This document shows, piece after piece, positions 1-9,403 of a stretch of DNA of 64,000 bases. This DNA is from Candidatus Competibacter sp. GTDB lineage: Bacteria > Pseudomonadota > Gammaproteobacteria > Competibacterales > Competibacteraceae. Under the pieces are notes generated by a model, which saw only the letters and a program-made list of their open reading frames with translations, was not told the origin of the DNA and searched no databases. The translations under genes were made by a program, and so were the position numbers. How positions within the stretch are numbered: the stretch's first letter is position 1; each line of letters opens with the position of its first letter. The stretch is from assembly GCA_029624815.1 (NCBI GenBank), contig JARSSH010000033.1:30490-94489 (forward strand). Reading direction: 5' to 3'.

Positions 1-1
1 C

Positions 2-175
2 GGTTGGAAGGGTCGCGACCTCGGGCCAGTGGGCGCTTACGAAAAACAGGCGCTGGTGCTGGTCAACCGCGGCGGGGCGCGCGGCGCGGACGTGCTGCGG
101 TTGGCTCGGGCGATTCAAGAGTCGGTGCGGACGGCGTTTGGCGTCGAACTGGAGCCGGAGCCGGTGGTGCTGTAA
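2..175 (+). CDS. murB: UDP-N-acetylenolpyruvoylglucosamine reductase, C-terminal fragment
   Basis: Only the last 57 residues are in the window; the gene runs off the left edge. MurB reduces UDP-GlcNAc-enolpyruvate to UDP-MurNAc with NADPH and FAD in the cytoplasm, the second committed step of peptidoglycan precursor synthesis. The visible part reads GWKGRDLG, then [10 protein letters not shown], then a helix with LARAIQESV, and ends in [12 protein letters not shown]. This matches the C-terminal domain of type I MurB proteins; the final LExE motif carries a glutamate that I take to be the family's conserved active-site acid. The frame is open and the stop is normal, so nothing suggests damage. 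The upstream half cannot be judged. Confidence 0.9.
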   Translation, partial: GWKGRDLGPVGAYEKQALVLVNRGGARGADVLRLARAIQESVRTAFGVELEPEPVVL

Positions 176-304
176 TTGGAGTATCCACACGCGGGCGATC
201 GGAGTGCCGAAACTGGCTACCGACCGGCTGATGGCGAATACGGTCGCGTCGCCGGGATATCGAAAACAGTTTCTTTCGCCTTCGCTCGCCACTTGGAAAT
301 CCCC

Positions 305-331
305 TTGCAACAGTACCTCCAAACCTATAAT
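305..331 (+). promoter_or_regulatory. possible sigma-70 promoter for the NlpC/P60 gene
   Basis: The 226-bp gap between the murB stop and the next gene contains TATAAT at 326-331, a perfect -10 hexamer. It is preceded by TTGCAA at 305-310 (four of six -35 matches) with a short 15-bp spacer. It lies about 70 bp before the proposed start at 402. I see nothing else of note in this gap. Short motifs like this arise by chance, so the call is modest. Confidence 0.4.
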
Positions 332-401
332 TTCAGTACATTCCCAGAGGAAAATTTCGAACGCCGTCGGAGCCGGGCTACCGGGCCAAGGGGAGCGAAA
401 C

Positions 402-1220
402 ATGAATGACAACGTCGAGCGAGTCGTCAAGGAGGCGAAATCCTGGCAAGGACGTTACTTCAGTACCGCCGGCTATGGCGGGTCCGGACCGTACTGCGCC
501 GCCTTCGTGCGCTACGTATTCAGGGCCGCGCTGGGTGAAGCCGGCGAGATGCCCGTCGTCATGGCCGACCGTTACCGAGCGATGGGAAGCCCCTACACCG
601 GCTATCCGGTCGGCGAACTGTTCGCCGACAGCCTGGCGGGCGACCCGATCGGCCCCGCGATCGCCGCCAGCCTGATGCGACCGGGCGATCTGCTGTTCTT
701 TATCGATACCTACTCGGGTTACGCGCAGGGCACCATCACCCACATCGGTATCTGCGTCGGCGGCGAAGGGCTGATGGCGGACGCCGGCAGCGGCAGCCTG
801 GTGCATGTCAGAAACCACGCTCTGTACTTCCCCAATAAACTCATCGAGGTACGTCGACCCAAATGTCTTGGGACCGTGGCCAAAAGAACCTTCATCACCC
901 TGGAGCACGGCCAGGCTCAGGCGATGTTGCACGGCGTGAAAGCCTTTCAACAGGACATGCAGGTCCGATTCGACGGCATGCTGCACCTGAGCGTCAACGG
1001 CAAGGAAATCAAGCGATCCTATATCACCGTCGAAATCGCCACCGCCGACCAGCCCGGTTACGTCAAGATCTACTGCCACCACAACCGCATCGCGGCGCTG
1101 AAGGGCGGCCACCCAGTCCAGAAACTGGAGGTCAAGGCCAGCTTCAACAACGGTGCGTTGCACGTCTGGGTCGACGGTCAGGAAATCAAGCCGGTGGCGC
1201 TAAAGATCGAAGGTGTGTGA
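402..1220 (+). CDS. NlpC/P60-type cysteine hydrolase without a signal peptide
   Basis: A 272-residue protein whose first 150 residues look like an NlpC/P60 peptidase. Cys32 sits in GPYCAAFVRYVF and His114 in GTITHIGICVGG, in the usual order of the catalytic Cys and His. A loop ending in LMRPGDLLFF lies between them, as in family members. Such enzymes cut peptidoglycan stem peptides or related amides. The start at 402 follows a GGGGAG Shine-Dalgarno. There is no signal peptide or membrane segment, unusual for a cell-wall enzyme. The C-terminal 100 residues contain two similar units, one ending in LHLSVNGKEIK and one in LHVWVDGQEIK, suggesting a small beta-rich binding module. Possible roles are a secreted effector exported by another route or a cytoplasmic amidase. 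The substrate is unknown. Confidence 0.75.
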   Translation: MNDNVERVVKEAKSWQGRYFSTAGYGGSGPYCAAFVRYVFRAALGEAGEMPVVMADRYRAMGSPYTGYPVGELFADSLAGDPIGPAIAASLMRPGDLLFFIDTYSGYAQGTITHIGICVGGEGLMADAGSGSLVHVRNHALYFPNKLIEVRRPKCLGTVAKRTFITLEHGQAQAMLHGVKAFQQDMQVRFDGMLHLSVNGKEIKRSYITVEIATADQPGYVKIYCHHNRIAALKGGHPVQKLEVKASFNNGALHVWVDGQEIKPVALKIEGV

Positions 1221-1245
1221 AATCCTGGTTGGCAATCGATGGAAA

Positions 1246-1932
1246 TCATTCTTTTGCCTTGGCATTGCGTAAAGACGGGATCGTGGCTTCGGCAACTCCA
1301 TACCGCGCCCGATAAGCCCGCATCGCCTCCAGATGCCTCGCGTAGTCGGACCGCTCCTCCAGATAGGCCACCACGTCGCCCAAGGTCACGATACCGGTCA
1401 CGGCCACGCCGTGGGCGCGTTCGACTTCCTGCACCGCCGACAGCTCGCCCTGCCCCCGCTCCTGCCGGTCCAGGGCGATCGCCACCCCGGCCGGCGTCGC
1501 ATCGTGCGCGGCCAGAATTTCCATCGTCTCGCGGATGGCGGTGCCAGCGGTGATGACGTCGTCCACGATCAGCACTCGGCCCTCAAGCGGTGCGCCGACG
1601 ATCGTCCCACCCTCGCCGTGATCCTTGGCTTCCTTGCGGTTGAAGCACCAGGGCAGATCGCGGTTATGTCCATCGGCCAGAGCGATGGACACCGCCGCCG
1701 CCAGCGGAATGCCCTTGTAGGCCGGCCCGAACAGCATGTCGAATTCCAGTCCGGCCTCCATGATCGCGGCGGCGTAGTAGCGGCTCAGCCGGGCTAATGC
1801 CGCGCCGCTGTCGAACAGCCCGGCGTTGAAGAAATAGGGGCTGATACGCCCGGATTTGAGGGTGAATTCACCGAAGCGCAGCACGCCCCGGCCGATGGCG
1901 AAGTCGAGAAATTCCCGTTGATAGTCCCGCAT
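1246..1932 (-). CDS. pyrE: orotate phosphoribosyltransferase
   Basis: A 228-residue enzyme that joins orotate to PRPP to make orotidine 5'-phosphate in pyrimidine synthesis. The PRPP-binding signature [12 protein letters not shown] lies at residues 120-131. Lys73 in AYKGIPL and the flexible-loop lysines in [12 protein letters not shown] (near residue 100) match the family's active-site lysines. The length fits the gammaproteobacterial enzymes (about 213 residues) with a slightly longer C-terminus. It is convergent with the NlpC/P60 gene (25 bp between stops) and divergent from xthA (89 bp between starts), an arrangement common in gammaproteobacteria. Confidence 0.97.
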   Translation of the reverse strand: MRDYQREFLDFAIGRGVLRFGEFTLKSGRISPYFFNAGLFDSGAALARLSRYYAAAIMEAGLEFDMLFGPAYKGIPLAAAVSIALADGHNRDLPWCFNRKEAKDHGEGGTIVGAPLEGRVLIVDDVITAGTAIRETMEILAAHDATPAGVAIALDRQERGQGELSAVQEVERAHGVAVTGIVTLGDVVAYLEERSDYARHLEAMRAYRARYGVAEATIPSLRNAKAKE

Positions 1933-2021
1933 GGTTCGAGATTCCGGCTGAGTAGAGGGAAAACGCCGGTATCATAACGCGCTTCGAGATCCATCCGACC
2001 GCCGGAGAGTCGCCCCCGACC

Positions 2022-2795
2022 ATGCGTGTCATCACCTTCAACGCCAACGGCATCCGTTCCGCCGCCAGCAAGGGTTTTTTCGCCTGGCTGGCCGAACAGA
2101 ACGCCGATGTGGTCTGCATTCAGGAAACCAAGGCCCAGGAGCATCGGTTGTCGTCCGGGGTCTATCGTCCGGTTGGCTACCATTGCCATTATCACGACGC
2201 CGAACGCAAAGGCTACAGTGGCGTGGCGCTGTATGCTCGCCACGAGCCGGACGAGGTGCGAACCGGGCTGGGCTGGCCGGAATGCGACCGCGAGGGTCGC
2301 TGGCTGGAAGCGCGCTTCGGCACGCTCAGCGTGGTGTCGCTGTACCTGCCCTCCGGTTCCACCAAACCGGAACGGCAGGTGGTGAAATTCGATTTCATGG
2401 CGCGGCTGACCGAACCGCTGCGGGCGATGCGCGCCAGCGGCCGCGAGGTCATCCTGTGCGGCGACTGGAACATTGCCCATAAGGAAATCGATCTGAAAAA
2501 CTGGCGGGCCAACCGGAAGCATTCCGGTTTTCTGCCCGAGGAACGGGCCTGGCTGGATGAACTGTTCGGGCCGCTCGGCTGGGTGGACGCTTTCCGGGTG
2601 GTGAATCCCAGCCCTGATCAATACACTTGGTGGTCCAATCGCGGCCGGGCCTGGGACAAGAATGTCGGTTGGCGGATCGATTATCAGGTGGTCACGCCCG
2701 GTTTGGCGAAGCAGGCGCGCGCCGCCGCCATTTACCGCGAACGGCGCTTTTCCGACCATGCGCCGTTAACCCTGGATTACGATTATGCGTTCTGA
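2022..2795 (+). CDS. xthA: exodeoxyribonuclease III / AP endonuclease
   Basis: A 257-residue base-excision-repair nuclease of the exonuclease III (EEP) family. It cuts 5' to abasic sites and degrades 3' ends with Mg2+. Visible family motifs are the N-terminal FNANGIRSA (Asn7), the metal-binding Glu35 in CIQETKAQ, GDWNIAH with Asp148 and Asn150, and the C-terminal SDHAPL with Asp245 and His246. The N-terminus starts directly with the first beta strand, supporting the ATG at 2022. The next gene starts inside this one (11-bp overlap), so the two are probably translated from one transcript. Confidence 0.97.
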   Translation: MRVITFNANGIRSAASKGFFAWLAEQNADVVCIQETKAQEHRLSSGVYRPVGYHCHYHDAERKGYSGVALYARHEPDEVRTGLGWPECDREGRWLEARFGTLSVVSLYLPSGSTKPERQVVKFDFMARLTEPLRAMRASGREVILCGDWNIAHKEIDLKNWRANRKHSGFLPEERAWLDELFGPLGWVDAFRVVNPSPDQYTWWSNRGRAWDKNVGWRIDYQVVTPGLAKQARAAAIYRERRFSDHAPLTLDYDYAF

Positions 2796-4092
2796 CCCCG
2801 CCCACCGTTCCAGCCGGGACATTTTGCGCGTCTTCTTCAGCGGCCGGATGCTCACTGCCCTGATGATGGGTTTTTCCTCCGGCCTGCCGCTGCTGCTGGC
2901 CACCGGTTCGGTGCTGCAAGCCTGGCTGACCGAAGCCGGGGTGGATCTCGGCACCATCGGCCTGTTCGCCCTGGTCGGCCTGCCCTACACCCTGAAATTC
3001 CTGTGGGCGCCGCTGCTGGACCGTTTCGCGCCCATCGCCGGCATGGGGCGGCGGCGCGGCTGGCTGCTGCCGATTCAGATCACGCTGATCGCGGCCATTG
3101 CGGGCTTGGGGCTGACCGATCCGATGCGGAGTCTGTCGCTGGTCACGCTGGCGGCGTTCCTGGTGGCGTTTTTCTCCGCCTCGCAGGACATCGTGATCGA
3201 TGCCTACCGGCGCGAGTCGCTGGCCGACGACGAGCAGGGTTTGGGCGCTTCGCTCTACGTCAACGGGTACCGGGTGGGGATGCTGGTTTCGTCCGGCGGT
3301 GGCTTGATTCTGGCCGATTTTATCCCGTTCCAGGCGGTGTACTGGGTCATGGCGGCGGCGATGCTGCCCGGCCTGATCACCACCCTGCTCTGCATCGAGC
3401 CGCAAATGGCGGCGGGTACGCCCCGCACCCTGCGCGAGGCGGTGGTGCAACCGTTCGTGGAGTATTTCTCGCGCCAGGACGCCGGCCTGATCCTGCTGTT
3501 CGTGCTGCTTTACAAGGTCGGCGAGATGATGGCCAGCCAAATGACCACGCCGTTTTATCTGGATCTCGGCTTCAGCAAGAGCGAGATCGGGACCGTGGTC
3601 AAGCTGTTCGGCTTCTGGGCGACGGTGATCGGCGGTCTGCTCGGCGGCGTGTTGATCCTGCGGATGGGCTTGTACCGCGCGCTGTGGACCTTCGGGGTGC
3701 TGCAAGCGATCGGACTGATCGGATTCGTCATCCTGGCCCGGCTGGGACATAGTTTGCCCGGTCTGGCGCTGGCCATCGCCAGTGAAAACCTGTTCAGCGG
3801 CATGGCGACCACCGCCTATGTGGCTTTCATGGCCACCCTCACCAACCGAAAATTCACCGCCACCCAGTACGCGCTGCTCAGCAGTCTGATGGGCATCCCG
3901 CGGGTGATCGTCAACACCCCGACCGGCTATCTGGCCGAATGGCTGGGCTGGGAAGGTTTCTTCCTGTTCTGCATGGTGGCCACCGTGCCCGGCTTGTGGC
4001 TGCTGACCCGGTTTCGGGCGTGGATGGATCCGGCGCGGGCATCGATGAGCGCGGAGCCGGAACCGGCGGTGTCGGGAGCCGGTAGGGATTGA
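2785..4092 (+). CDS. ampG: MFS permease of the AmpG (muropeptide) type
   Basis: A 435-residue inner-membrane protein with about twelve hydrophobic segments. AmpG imports GlcNAc-anhydroMurNAc peptides for cell-wall recycling. Family features are the N-terminal ALMMGFSSGLPLLL, the SLVG-like stretch FALVGLPYTLKFLWAPLLDRF, GRRRGWLLP, and the SASQDIVIDAYRRE motif near residue 140. The C-terminal part contains TATQYALLSSLMGIPR, also typical. The start overlaps the xthA stop, so it needs no separate promoter. Whether the substrate is anhydromuropeptide is inferred from family likeness; no ampD or ampC is nearby. Confidence 0.9.
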   Translation: MRSDPAHRSSRDILRVFFSGRMLTALMMGFSSGLPLLLATGSVLQAWLTEAGVDLGTIGLFALVGLPYTLKFLWAPLLDRFAPIAGMGRRRGWLLPIQITLIAAIAGLGLTDPMRSLSLVTLAAFLVAFFSASQDIVIDAYRRESLADDEQGLGASLYVNGYRVGMLVSSGGGLILADFIPFQAVYWVMAAAMLPGLITTLLCIEPQMAAGTPRTLREAVVQPFVEYFSRQDAGLILLFVLLYKVGEMMASQMTTPFYLDLGFSKSEIGTVVKLFGFWATVIGGLLGGVLILRMGLYRALWTFGVLQAIGLIGFVILARLGHSLPGLALAIASENLFSGMATTAYVAFMATLTNRKFTATQYALLSSLMGIPRVIVNTPTGYLAEWLGWEGFFLFCMVATVPGLWLLTRFRAWMDPARASMSAEPEPAVSGAGRD

Positions 4093-4094
4093 GC

Positions 4095-4841
4095 GTGGCC
4101 GTCGCGGAGCTCGAACTGGCCGACGGGCGGCGGATTTCCTACCGTATCGCCGTTTCGCCGCACAGCCATGCCATTCGGTTCCGGTTGAGCGCGCGGAGCG
4201 GTTTGGTCGTGACCGTTCCTCGCGGGTTTGACCGGTCCCGCCTGGGCGCGATCGTCGACGGCAAGCGGGACTGGGTGGCCGATCGTCTTGAGCGGTTCGT
4301 GGCGGCCAACCCGCCGCCGGTCGGCGCCGCGCCTCCTCGGGAATTCAGGCTGCTGGCGCTCGCGGAAACCTGGCGGATCGAGTATCAGGCAACGCCGGCC
4401 AAGGTCACGATCGTCCGAACCGCCGGTTCCGGCCGGATTGTCGTGGCGGGTCAGGTGGAAAATGTGGCGACCTGTCATGCCGCCTTGCACCGCTGGCTGG
4501 TTCGCCGGGGTCGAGACACATTGGCGCCGTGGCTGGAGCGATTGTCCGGCGAGACCGGGCTACGCTATGGCGGGGTTTCCATCAAGGGGCAGCAGACCCG
4601 CTGGGGCAGTTGTTCGGCCAGGGGCGGCATCAATTTGAATTACAAGTTATTGTTTCTGCCGCACGAATGGGTTCGCTACGTGTTGGTCCACGAGTTGTGC
4701 CACACCGTCGAACTGAATCATTCTTCCCGGTTCTGGGATCTGGTTCGGCAGTTCGAGCCGGGAGCCCGGGAAATCAGCGCGGCGCTCCGCAACGCACGGG
4801 AATACCTGCCAGCCTGGGTGCTGCAACCCGCGACCGCATAA
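4095..4841 (+). CDS. YgjP-type (M48-like, DUF45) metallopeptidase
   Basis: A 248-residue protein with the zinc signature HELCH at about residues 199-203, followed by VELNHSSRFW, the HELxHxxxxNHxxxFW pattern of the YgjP/WLM-like family. Upstream RWGSCSARGGINLNYKLLFLP is also characteristic. Members are predicted cytoplasmic zinc proteases; E. coli YgjP has no firmly settled substrate. I chose GTG at 4095 because AGGG lies seven bases upstream; a TTG at 4089 is in frame but has poor spacing. The start is 2 bp past the ampG stop, so co-transcription with xthA-ampG is likely. Confidence 0.9.
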   Translation: MAVAELELADGRRISYRIAVSPHSHAIRFRLSARSGLVVTVPRGFDRSRLGAIVDGKRDWVADRLERFVAANPPPVGAAPPREFRLLALAETWRIEYQATPAKVTIVRTAGSGRIVVAGQVENVATCHAALHRWLVRRGRDTLAPWLERLSGETGLRYGGVSIKGQQTRWGSCSARGGINLNYKLLFLPHEWVRYVLVHELCHTVELNHSSRFWDLVRQFEPGAREISAALRNAREYLPAWVLQPATA

Positions 4842-4886
4842 TGGTGGAGGTACGCCGCGCCCACCACGCCACCGACCCGCCGGCGG

Positions 4887-5240
4887 CTACTGCCTTCTAC
4901 CCCTTTGGTCCAGCGTCCTGTCAATCCGGGCGACCCAGATCAACACTTCGTCCTGGGTAAGCAGCAGGATTTGCAGGTGGTTGCGAAAATCCTGCCAGGA
5001 TTTTTCGACGCAATCGCTGAGGGCGTCCACATAAACCACCACCAGTTTCTCGGGGGGGTCGGTCAACCGGGCTTGTTCGACATACTCCGCGCCGTGCCGC
5101 AAACACAACAGATAGGTGTCCAGTGCCTTGCGCGCCGAACTGATGGCGCCGAGGCTCATCAACCCGCTCGCACGCAACATGCACTGCCATGCCAGCAAAC
5201 CCACCGCCTGATTTCGCTCGATGACCTTATCGATATTCAT
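4887..5240 (-). CDS. small helical protein, phasin-like
   Basis: A 117-residue protein, predicted wholly alpha-helical, with no signal peptide or membrane segment. It opens MNIDKVIERNQAVGLLAWQ and continues in amphipathic helices rich in Ala, Leu, Ser and Arg. Size, helix pattern and an early NQ/ARKALDTY stretch resemble phasins, which coat polyhydroxyalkanoate granules, but I cannot point to a diagnostic motif. The ATG at 5240 starts the helix cleanly; an in-frame extension of 15 codons looks like leader. It is convergent with the YgjP gene and sits 137 bp after the thyA stop codon side. Alternative: an uncharacterised helical bundle protein. Confidence 0.55.
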   Translation of the reverse strand: MNIDKVIERNQAVGLLAWQCMLRASGLMSLGAISSARKALDTYLLCLRHGAEYVEQARLTDPPEKLVVVYVDALSDCVEKSWQDFRNHLQILLLTQDEVLIWVARIDRTLDQRGRRQ

Positions 5241-5377
5241 TCTGGGGAACCCCACGCCAAGCTCTATGATTGTGCATCGCAACACAATTTGAGCAGCCCG
5301 TCAAGCCGGTCGGCATCATGGAGGCCGCACCGGCACAGCGATCTATCCAGCTTTTCCACCGCACGGCGGTCCATCGG

Positions 5378-6172
5378 CTAAACCGCCACCGGAGCCCGGA
5401 TGGCCGGATGCGCCTGATAGCCGACGATCTCGAAATCCTCGTAACGGTACTCGAACAGGGTCTCCGGTCGGCGCCGGATCGCCAGTCGTGGCGACGGATA
5501 CGGTTCGCGGCCGAGCTGCGTGCGAGCCTGCTCCAGATGGTTCAGATACAGATGGCAGTCGCCACCGCTCCAGATGAGCTCGCCCACCGCCAAATCGGTC
5601 TGCTGGGCGACCAGATAGGTCAGCAGGGCATAGCTGGCGATGTTGAACGGAACCCCGAGAAACAGATCGGCGCTGCGCTGGTAAAGCTGGCAGGACAGCT
5701 CGCCGCCGGCCACGTAGAACTGGAACAGCACATGGCAGGGCAACAGCCGCATCCGCTCCAGTTCGCCGACGTTCCACGCCGACACCACGATCCGCCGCGA
5801 ATCCGGGTCGCGTCGCAGCAGATCGACAGCGTTGGCGAGTTGATCGATGCGACGTCCGTCGGCGGTTTCCCAGCTTCGCCACTGCTGGCCGTAAATCGGC
5901 CCCAGATCGCCATTGGCGTCGGCCCATTCGTCCCAGATGGTCACGCCCTGCTCGTGCAGGTAGCCAAGGCGAGTATCGCCGCGCAAGAACCATAACAGTT
6001 CGTGCGCGATCGAGCGCAGGTGCAGCTTCTTGGTCGTCACCAGCGGAAACCCGGCCCGCAAATCGAAGCGCAGTTGCGCGCCGAAAAGGCTCAAGGTTCC
6101 GACGCCCGTGCGATCCTGTTTGCGTACTCCCTCATCCAGCACGCGCCGCAACAAGTCGAGATAAACTCTCAT
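5378..6172 (-). CDS. thyA: thymidylate synthase
   Basis: A 264-residue folate-dependent enzyme that methylates dUMP to dTMP using methylene-tetrahydrofolate. Cys146, the nucleophile, sits in [12 protein letters not shown], at the same number as in the E. coli enzyme. The dUMP-phosphate arginines are present in RTGVGT and DPDSRRIV, and the [20 protein letters not shown] block is complete. Length matches the 264-residue E. coli enzyme exactly and the C-terminus ends in PVAV, near the usual PVAI. No lgt is seen next to it, unlike in E. coli. Confidence 0.98.
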   Translation of the reverse strand: MRVYLDLLRRVLDEGVRKQDRTGVGTLSLFGAQLRFDLRAGFPLVTTKKLHLRSIAHELLWFLRGDTRLGYLHEQGVTIWDEWADANGDLGPIYGQQWRSWETADGRRIDQLANAVDLLRRDPDSRRIVVSAWNVGELERMRLLPCHVLFQFYVAGGELSCQLYQRSADLFLGVPFNIASYALLTYLVAQQTDLAVGELIWSGGDCHLYLNHLEQARTQLGREPYPSPRLAIRRRPETLFEYRYEDFEIVGYQAHPAIRAPVAV

Positions 6173-6289
6173 GGCCGCCGCATCCGCGAATCCGGCGCTG
6201 GTTTACAGGAATGAGAATGGATTGCGCGATGCAAGATCGTAGATCTCCATTGCATTTTTTCATGGAGGACAGTGCCGCGGCCTGTCGCC

Positions 6290-9013
6290 TTACGCTCTTC
6301 TCGGCAATTCCACGACAAACGTCGCGCCTTGACCGATCTCGCTCTCCACCCAGATACGGCCACCGTGGTGTTCGACGATCTTCTGACTGATCGGTAACCC
6401 CAGTCCGGTGCCCTTTGGCTTGCCGGCGTGCGCGTCGTTCACTTGGTGAAATTTTTCGAAAATCAACTTGTGCTGGTCGCGTGCGATGCCGGGTCCGTTG
6501 TCGGCCACCTCGATGCGCCAGCAGGTCGCCATCGCCCGCAGGTGGATGACGACCTCGCCGGATTGTTCCGGACAGAACTTGACGGCGTTCGACAGCAGGT
6601 TGATCAACACCTGAGTGAGCCGATCATGGTCGCCGGCGATGATGACTTCCCGATCGCCCAGATCCTCGCGCAGGGTAGCGCCCTTGTCGTTGAACAGCTG
6701 GCTGGTGGAGTTGATGGCGTCCTGAATCAGGGTTCGCAGATCGACTTGGCCGATGTGCCAGTCGATCCGGCCGGAATCGATTTTGGCCATATCCAGCACC
6801 TGGTTGATCAACCGGGTCAGGCGCTCGCTTTCCTTGACGATGATGCCGAGGAATTTGCTGCGCTGCTCCACGTCCATGCCGGGATTCGCCAGCAGGATCT
6901 CCGAGAAGGCGCGGATCGAGGTCAGCGGCGTGCGCAGTTCGTGGGTGACGGTGGAGATGAACTCATCCTTGAGCCGGTCGAGTTCCCGCAGCCGGTTGTT
7001 GGCTTCCCGCAGCTCGGCCGAGGCCGCTTCCAGCTCCCGCGATTGCTGTTCCAGCCGGCGGCTGTATTCGATGACCTGGGTGCTCTCGTCGAGAATGGTC
7101 ATCACCTCCTCGATGCTAAGCACCTCGCCCATCACGATCGAAGAGATCATCACCCGGGCCGAGGCCGCGCCGATCGCGCCGGCCAGCAGCCGTTCGGTGT
7201 AGTGAATCAACCGGGAATCCGCCCGCAGCGGATAGCCGCCGTGGTCGCGGGCGTAACGGTCGAAGACCTCGCTGGCGCGGGCCGGGCCCAGGAAACGGGC
7301 CAGCAGATCGTACAGTTCGGCGGTTTCCACCACGCCCCGCCACAGCAGCGCGTCGCCGTCGTGGCGCTCGCGCTTGAACACATCGACGAACTGGCTGCCC
7401 TGCACCTGTTCGAGCGGGTCCGGCCGGCCCAGCATCGATCCGGCCACCAACCCGCCGATATTGACCAACATGCTCCAGAATACCGCGTGCATGTACTGAT
7501 CCAGCCCCTGAAGGCCAAACAGCGCGTAGGGTTTGAGCAGTTCGATGCCGAACGGCCCGGCCTCGATAAAACCGGTATCGAGCCAGCCGGAGCGGGCCAT
7601 GGCTGGCAGCAGCAGGGTGTAGGCCCAGATCAGAAAACCGCCGCTCAGTCCGATCAGCGCCCCCAGCCGGTTGGCGCGCTTCCAATATAGGCCGACCAGA
7701 ATCGGCGGCGCGAACTGGGCGGCGGCGGCGAAGGACACCAACCCACTGGCGACCAGCGCGTAGCTCTCGCCGATAAAGCGGAAATACAGGTAGCCGAGCA
7801 GGATGATCACGGCAATGCCGACGCGGCGGATGCCGAGCAGCAGGCCGGACAAATCGGTGCGGCCAGCCAGCCAGCGGGGGTTGACCCGCAGCAGGATCGG
7901 CATCACCAGATCGTTGCAGACCATGGTGGACAGCGTGACCGTTTCGAACATGATCATGCTGGCGGCGGCCGACAGCCCGCCGAGAAACACCAGCAGCGCC
8001 AGGGTCGGCATGTGTTCGGCCATCGGCAACGCCAACACGAAGGTGTCGGCATCCACGCCGCCGTTGCTGAAAATCAGCCGCCCACCCAGGGCGATCGGCA
8101 GCACGAACAGATTGATGGCGAACAGGTAGAGCGGAAACAGCCAGATCGCCTTGCGGATGTGCGCTTCGTTGACGTTTTCCACCACCAGCACCTGAAACTG
8201 CCGGGGCAGGAACAGAAACGCCATCATCGACAGAAAAGTCAGCGACAGCCAGCCGCCGTAGCCACCCGGCACCACCTCGAAGCGCAGCAGCGGCGCCAGT
8301 TCCGGTTGCGCCGCCACTTGCTGGAACAGGTCGCCGGGACCGCTGAAGATGACGAACGTCACCACCACGCCAACCAGCATGAAGGCCAGCAGTTTGAGCA
8401 GCGATTCGAACGCCACCGCCGCCACCATCCCCTCATGGCGTTCGGTGTTGTCGATATGCCGGGTGCCGAACAGGATGGTGAACACGATCAGCACCAGCGC
8501 CACATACAGCGTGGTGTCCATCCAGGCCGGATGTTGGGTCGAGGCAACCAGCCGGGTGACTTCCGGATACTGGCGCAGCAGGCTGAAGCTGGCGGCGATG
8601 GCTTTCAACTGGATGGAAATGTACGGCAGGATGCCGAGCATGACGATCACCGTCACCATTCCGGCCAGCAGGCCGCTCTTGCCATAGCGGGAGCCGATGA
8701 AATCGGCGATGGAGGTGATGCGATGGACCTTGGTGATACGCACGATGCGTCGCAACACGAACCAGAACAGCACCGCCATCAGGGTAGGGCCGAAATAGAC
8801 CGGCAGGAAATCCACCCCGCTGGTGGCCGCCAGGCCGACGCTGCCGTAGAAGGTCCAGGCCGTGCAGTAAATCGCCAGCGATAAGGTGTAGATATAGGGG
8901 TTGGCGATGATCGAGCGGCCGGCATCGGCACGTTGGTCCCCGTAGTAGGCGACACCGAACAATACGCCCATGTAAGCCAGCGCGCTGGCGATGATAATCC
9001 CGTCGCCCAGCAT
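6290..9013 (-). CDS. sodium/solute-symporter histidine kinase (CbrA type)
   Basis: A 907-residue membrane sensor. Residues 1-530 carry about thirteen hydrophobic segments of the sodium:solute symporter fold. Residues 545-640 form a linker resembling the STAC/PAS-like connector of this family, followed by a coiled coil (650-685). The phospho-acceptor is His691 in HELRTPLTSI. The ATPase N-box is LINLLSNAVKF (803-813), with DNGPG at 838-842 and GTGLGL near 868. In Pseudomonas, CbrA of this design controls carbon/nitrogen catabolism with CbrB. No CbrB-like activator is adjacent here; the nearest receiver is the single-domain protein at 11509-11883. It follows the small membrane protein by one base, so the two are translationally linked. 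Confidence 0.93.
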   Translation of the reverse strand: MLGDGIIIASALAYMGVLFGVAYYGDQRADAGRSIIANPYIYTLSLAIYCTAWTFYGSVGLAATSGVDFLPVYFGPTLMAVLFWFVLRRIVRITKVHRITSIADFIGSRYGKSGLLAGMVTVIVMLGILPYISIQLKAIAASFSLLRQYPEVTRLVASTQHPAWMDTTLYVALVLIVFTILFGTRHIDNTERHEGMVAAVAFESLLKLLAFMLVGVVVTFVIFSGPGDLFQQVAAQPELAPLLRFEVVPGGYGGWLSLTFLSMMAFLFLPRQFQVLVVENVNEAHIRKAIWLFPLYLFAINLFVLPIALGGRLIFSNGGVDADTFVLALPMAEHMPTLALLVFLGGLSAAASMIMFETVTLSTMVCNDLVMPILLRVNPRWLAGRTDLSGLLLGIRRVGIAVIILLGYLYFRFIGESYALVASGLVSFAAAAQFAPPILVGLYWKRANRLGALIGLSGGFLIWAYTLLLPAMARSGWLDTGFIEAGPFGIELLKPYALFGLQGLDQYMHAVFWSMLVNIGGLVAGSMLGRPDPLEQVQGSQFVDVFKRERHDGDALLWRGVVETAELYDLLARFLGPARASEVFDRYARDHGGYPLRADSRLIHYTERLLAGAIGAASARVMISSIVMGEVLSIEEVMTILDESTQVIEYSRRLEQQSRELEAASAELREANNRLRELDRLKDEFISTVTHELRTPLTSIRAFSEILLANPGMDVEQRSKFLGIIVKESERLTRLINQVLDMAKIDSGRIDWHIGQVDLRTLIQDAINSTSQLFNDKGATLREDLGDREVIIAGDHDRLTQVLINLLSNAVKFCPEQSGEVVIHLRAMATCWRIEVADNGPGIARDQHKLIFEKFHQVNDAHAGKPKGTGLGLPISQKIVEHHGGRIWVESEIGQGATFVVELPRRA

Positions 9014-9014
9014 G

Positions 9015-9320
9015 TCAGGGTGGCTCCTTCACACCGGCGTCGCCGGAATCCCGCGGAGGAGCGGCATTCGGCGACGGAGTATTTTCAGGGGGGGGGACCA
9101 GGGGTTTGGGCGGCTCGCCCGGTTCGCGGATTTCCGAGTGCTCCACCACCACGATTAGCAGGACGATGATGACGAGCCACGCCAGATACAGATAACAATA
9201 CAGCAGCGGGATGCCGAACGGCGCCCACGCTCGGTCGAATAGATCCAGCAGCGGATAATTGAGCGCGATCACGCCGCCGACGAACAAGATAACGATGTGT
9301 TCCCTGGATTGTTGTCGCAT
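9015..9320 (-). CDS. small two-helix membrane protein preceding the symporter kinase
   Basis: A 101-residue protein with two hydrophobic segments, roughly residues 8-28 (HIVILFVGGVIALNYPLL) and 36-58 (GIPLLYCYLYLAWLVIIVLL), then a proline-rich charged tail. The stop is separated by one base from the start of the symporter kinase, which suggests a structural or folding partner. Small membrane proteins often precede sodium/solute-symporter genes, and CbrX precedes cbrA in Pseudomonas; whether this is an orthologue cannot be decided by eye. No catalytic motif is visible. Confidence 0.75.
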   Translation of the reverse strand: MRQQSREHIVILFVGGVIALNYPLLDLFDRAWAPFGIPLLYCYLYLAWLVIIVLLIVVVEHSEIREPGEPPKPLVPPPENTPSPNAAPPRDSGDAGVKEPP

Positions 9321-9403
9321 TGTAGGGGGACAGGGTTCGGGGGTTGGAGGCGGGTGTTGCGGGATGGCATTTCCGCACCCCGCGTCCGTACCCCAGTGAC
9401 TGT

